Shown here one piece after another: positions 63,827-64,000 of a stretch of DNA of 64,000 bases (position 1 is its first letter; each line of letters opens with the position of its first letter). The notes under the pieces were generated by a model. The model worked only from the letters and a program-made list of their open reading frames with translations, searched no databases and had not been told where the DNA came from. Both the position numbers and the translations under genes were made by a program. Source of the DNA: Caenibius sp. WL (GTDB lineage Bacteria; Pseudomonadota; Alphaproteobacteria; Sphingomonadales; Sphingomonadaceae); the NCBI RefSeq assembly GCF_019803445.1, contig NZ_CP081844.1, positions 2,740,501 to 2,804,500 of the forward strand, given 5' to 3'.

Positions 63827-64000
63827 CAGCGGCGGGTGACGAAATGGCGAACGACCGGCGGCGTCTCACCTGTATGAAAGGCCACGAGCGCATCCTGCTG
63901 CACACGGTCAGCGTTGGTAACGCGATCATGCTGGCGCAGATGCTCGAGCCAGCTTTCGACGGTGAAAGTCTCGACGACCGTTCCCGGCTGGGCAGTGTCC
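63826..64000 (-). CDS. C-terminal end of an MFS_3-type transporter (partial)
   Basis: The visible 57 residues (TVVETFTVESWLEHLRQHDRVTNADRVQQDAL ... PPVVRHFVTRR) match the soluble C-terminal tail of MFS_3 / transmembrane secretion effector proteins. The gene enters from beyond the right edge on the minus strand. Its TGA overlaps the porin start (TGATG), so an inner-membrane exporter and an outer-membrane pore are translated together. Confidence 0.65.
   Translation of the reverse strand, partial: DTAQPGTVVETFTVESWLEHLRQHDRVTNADRVQQDALVAFHTGETPPVVRHFVTRR

Overview
The window reads as chromosome of an alphaproteobacterium of the sphingomonad group (Novosphingobium, Sphingobium or Sphingomonas-like). 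The grounds are four TonB-dependent receptors beside oxidative catabolic genes, many short-chain dehydrogenases and SnoaL-fold proteins, gene overlaps of the ATGA or TGATG type, and an alphaproteobacterial LexA box (GTTC-N7-GTTC). No rRNA, tRNA, CRISPR array or intact insertion sequence was recognised. The first gene (Rieske oxygenase) and the last gene (MFS transporter) are cut by the window ends.

1-17.5 kb is a catabolic region. It holds a Rieske oxygenase with a SnoaL-fold partner, an exported KstD-like flavoprotein with a cytochrome c lipoprotein, a block of three overlapping SDR genes, a VOC protein, a second SnoaL-fold protein, a CurA-type reductase, a TetR regulator and a TonB-dependent receptor. 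Behind the receptor come a SnoaL-fold protein, an SDR, a GMC oxidoreductase, a PHA synthase pair resembling the class IV PhaR-PhaC system, and a GNAT acetyltransferase. The likely theme is uptake and stepwise oxidation of a hydrophobic polycyclic or steroid/terpenoid-like compound; the substrate is inferred.

17.5-25.7 kb holds an alpha/beta hydrolase, a second receptor divergent from a regulator with two TetR units in one chain, a small membrane protein, an OmpA-type protein and a single-span proline-rich protein. 25.7-28.4 kb is a two-gene DNA repair operon (radical SAM protein, then a DUF4130-UdgX fusion) under a LexA box. 28.7-36.2 kb is the glycolate operon glcD-E-F, a GlcG-like gene and malate synthase G, with a divergent LysR gene. 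36.3-39.0 kb holds an LLM flavin oxidoreductase, a quinone-reductase-like protein and a tiny glycine-zipper protein.

39.3-46.8 kb is a compact plus-strand cluster: XRE-type regulator, SDR lacking the usual catalytic tyrosine, TonB receptor, ketosteroid-isomerase-like protein, SnoaL-fold protein, sulfotransferase and DUF1214 protein. This is the best candidate for an undescribed pathway. 46.9-52.0 kb (minus strand) is a second tandem-TetR regulator, an exported tyrosine-phosphatase-family protein and a fourth receptor, with a 17-bp palindrome in front of the phosphatase.

52-64 kb holds a META/DUF4377 lipoprotein-like gene, a TolC-HlyD-permease-permease efflux operon without its own ATPase, a 3'-truncated FAD monooxygenase, an MFS transporter with a divergent LysR gene, a decayed pirin gene divergent from another LysR gene, an alginate-export-type porin and the end of an MFS_3-type transporter.
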